Source: Lingula anatina
Lineage: Eukaryota; Brachiopoda; Lingulata; Lingulida; Lingulidae
Length of the DNA: 64,000 nt
Direction of reading: 5' to 3'
NCBI RefSeq assembly: GCF_001039355.2
Contig: NW_019775524.1
Span: 1,540,992-1,604,991 of the forward strand
Translations under genes and position numbers: made by a program
The notes under the pieces: model-generated
Database searches by the model: none
Told to the model about the DNA's origin: nothing
The model's input: only the letters and a program-made list of their open reading frames with translations
Shown here: positions 61,916 through 64,000 of the stretch, one piece after another
Layout: every line of letters starts with the position of its first letter
Position numbering within the stretch: the stretch's first letter is position 1

Positions 61916-62060
61916 AAAGAAAGTTTATACCTTTTCGAATTAAATAATTTAGTTCTAAATTTAAATTTCAATGACTAGACCGTAATTTATACCACAGTGT
62001 CTTACAGAACATTCCAGAAGGAAATTTCGACATAATGTACATTTATTAAAGGGGCGTAGA

Positions 62061-62112
62061 GCCGCATTTTGCAACCGACCGCATTTTGCAACCGGTTGCA
62101 AAATGTGGTCCT
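62061..62112. repeat. GCATTTTGCAACC repeat with a 24-bp perfect palindrome
   Basis: GCCGCATTTTGCAACC occurs twice in a row and is followed by its inverse. Positions 62082-62105 form an exact palindrome centred on AACCGGTT. The related motif GGTTGCAAAATGCG appears at 21267-21331. Confidence 0.75.
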
Positions 62113-62863
62113 ACAGGGGGTTTATCTTGTTTAAAGTCTGGATTGGAAAGATAGATATAGATAGCTTTACATGATATACCGGTACAGGCCTAGAAAATTT
62201 CAACTTGTACTCCAGAATTTGCCTCCTTATTCGACCAAAAATCAGGCAAATTGTTAATCTAAAAAAAAGTTAGGCTGCTTTTTTTTTTTTTTTTTTTGAT
62301 AACAAAAGCATGATGTCATTTTAATCTTTCAGATTACGTTATCTATTTGTAACATATTTGTTGTTTACTTACACTGTCAGATAATGGAAGTTAAAATGGC
62401 CCATTTTGACTTGACTTCAAGTGAAGAAAAGGTATTAAAGTGGCAGTCTGGGTAGACCCTATCTATCTGACTGTTTTTTTTTTTTTTTACACGTAGAATT
62501 TTGAGTTTATCTCTATGTTTTCATTTAATTCTCCTAGACTGAAGTGGCACCCAAGATAGGCACCAGATATATCTTGCCCTGTTTATGTATAGAAAGTAAC
62601 GATAACAGTATCGTTATCTGCCCGAGCCCCATTGGAAATGACAGATAAAGGTGAATTTTCCCGTTGACGAACACACTTGCACTACTCACGAGGACCTCGT
62701 CACGAGACGCGCAGCAAAAGATAACTTTATGTAAAACATCACACGGAAATAAAACTCCATCACGGTATTGAGGTTGAACAAAGAAATTCTGTAATAGTAC
62801 ATCGTATACCATCATAAACATTGCCAGAGAAGATAGGGACCCCCCTCCCGTCAAATTTGGAGG

Positions 62864-63706
62864 ATGAACCATACGGGCTTCACGGCAAATGGGGCAGTGG
62901 ATTATGCCTACTTCGGTATCATTCTGACATTTTCAATTTCGTCTCTCCTCGGTTCTTCGCTCATTATCACCGTATATGTCGCCTACATAGAGCTCAGGAC
63001 AACAAGTCGGCGCTTGCTGACATACCTGAGTGTAAGTGATCTCATCTCAGCAGTGGCTTACCTCATGGGTGTGGTCTGGGTGCTGACCTTGGGTCACGAG
63101 AACGCCTTGAATCAGGAACCCCCAACTGAAACATTCATGGTGCTGTTCTGCGAGTTTCCGGCTTTGATGGGTATGTTTGGGGCCATGAGCTCGTGCCTCT
63201 GGACCACGGCTATCGCGATCTACCTGTACATGTGTATTGTTAAGAACGACGTGTTCCGAGCTGAGATGCTGATGTGGCCATTCCATTTTGTGTGCTGGAC
63301 CGTACCAGGTCAGTATACTCTCAGTTAAGCCATACATTTTAAATTTTCTACTAATGATAGAATTTGAAACCTTTTTTTTTCATTTTCGATTAAATTGCTG
63401 CCATAAAAATTGTATTTTAAATGGTTTTGTCAGTCTTATCTACAATTGATCTAACTGGTGACCTTGTGACAGAAATCTCAAAATTTTATCGTCTAAGCTG
63501 TAATCTGTGTGGCGGCCTTGTCGAGCGACGTATTAGGCTATGACTTGACTCTGGCTCACTACCAGACCAGGGCCAGCCTGTGTTGGATCAAAGAGGGTCC
63601 CAGCCAGCTGGTGTGGCAGCTCGTCAGCGGGCCGGGGTGGGAGATCGTGGTCTTCGTCATCATTGGTATCCTGTACGGCAACACTAGGGCATACATTGCC
63701 AAAGAG
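62864..63706 (+). CDS. GPR157-like seven-transmembrane receptor, first two exons (partial)
   Basis: Exons 62864-63308 and 63498-63706 join in phase 1 and give 218 aa. The second ends with a donor at 63707, and the rest lies beyond the window. Residues 2-4 (NHT) are an extracellular N-glycosylation site. TM1 is at about 17-41. RRLLTYLSVSDLISAVAYLMGV marks TM2. SSCLWTTAIAIYLYMCIV marks TM3. FHFVCWTVP joined to AVICVAAL marks TM4. CWI plus WEIVVFVIIGILYG marks TM5. The RRLL-LS-SDL and W-AIALYLYL-IV patterns are those of GPR157, an orphan Gq-linked receptor of vertebrates related to the class B and cAMP-receptor-like groups. TM6, TM7 and the tail are not in the window. The 5' neighbour is the channel gene, 2.1 kb away on the same strand. 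Confidence 0.85.
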
Positions 63707-64000
63707 GTGGGCTATAGTTGGGGGGAAGGTTGAAAATGAGGCAACTTCTCTTTTTCTTTTTACATAAGTATTTTTAATAATGTTTGTTATTGATCTTTGC
63801 ATCATAACCTTTGTCATATATAATTCATTTTGCAGAGCATTACGTGTTGCCTCCAATCTTTTTTACAGTATAAAAAAAATTAATATTTAGCACATTTCCT
63901 AACCTAATGGCGTAAGATGGGTAAAGGCGTGGATTCTCTGTATTTAGCACACACAAAAAAGAACACGCTTAAAGAAATGTTTTGTACATAATGTTTCAGC

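Overview
The window is animal genomic DNA. It has multi-exon genes with GT-AG introns, a TATA/CRE core promoter, long AT-rich introns, microsatellites and many non-autonomous DNA transposons. The gene content and the roughly 130-bp TCAAGGTCA-type tandem repeats suggest a marine invertebrate, most likely a mollusc or another lophotrochozoan. This is inferred from style and families, because no database search was possible.

Layout. (1) 1-22 kb is a repeat-rich region holding two diverged copies of a segmental duplication (about 1.2-10.1 kb and 11.4-22.1 kb). Each copy carries a Ly6/uPAR three-finger gene on the minus strand. Copy A is intact: signal exon, two LU-domain exons, ten cysteines and a GPI-type tail. 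Copy B keeps intact exons 2 and 3, but its signal-peptide exon is gone, replaced by a truncated Tc1 element, and an extra exon-2 copy is broken by three nested transposons. Solo-LTR, Tc1, LINE, Harbinger-type and snapback (hairpin) elements explain most of the length differences between the copies. (2) 22.8-35.6 kb is a plus-strand secreted astacin metalloprotease with a C-terminal MAM domain (12 exons, 485 aa when assembled). (3) 36.7-43.1 kb holds a small family of genes for about 70-73-aa secreted, cysteine-free peptides with a conserved signal peptide, a variable middle and a conserved acidic C-terminus. I do not recognise the family. (4) 48-60.7 kb is a DEG/ENaC sodium-channel subunit (10 exons, 642 aa) with an RRKR furin-type site. 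(5) 62.9-64 kb holds the first two exons of a GPR157-like seven-transmembrane receptor that runs off the end.

The most important caution is about assembly. Single N bases lie at 27501, 33335, 40824, 44105 and 51007. At four of them (all but 44105) the sequence after the N repeats the sequence that ended at the N, with a few percent divergence. The doubled astacin exons 6-12, the second and third peptide genes and the doubled 5' half of the channel gene are therefore best read as overlapping haplotype contigs laid end to end, not as tandem paralogs. The likely true gene set is Ly6 A, Ly6 B (probably a pseudogene), one astacin-MAM gene, two peptide genes, one DEG/ENaC gene and one GPR157-like gene. 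The peptide genes and the astacin gene are physically linked, and the real peptide-gene duplication carried astacin 3'UTR sequence with it. I see no common pathway that obviously joins all the genes. Most encode secreted, cell-surface or membrane proteins.
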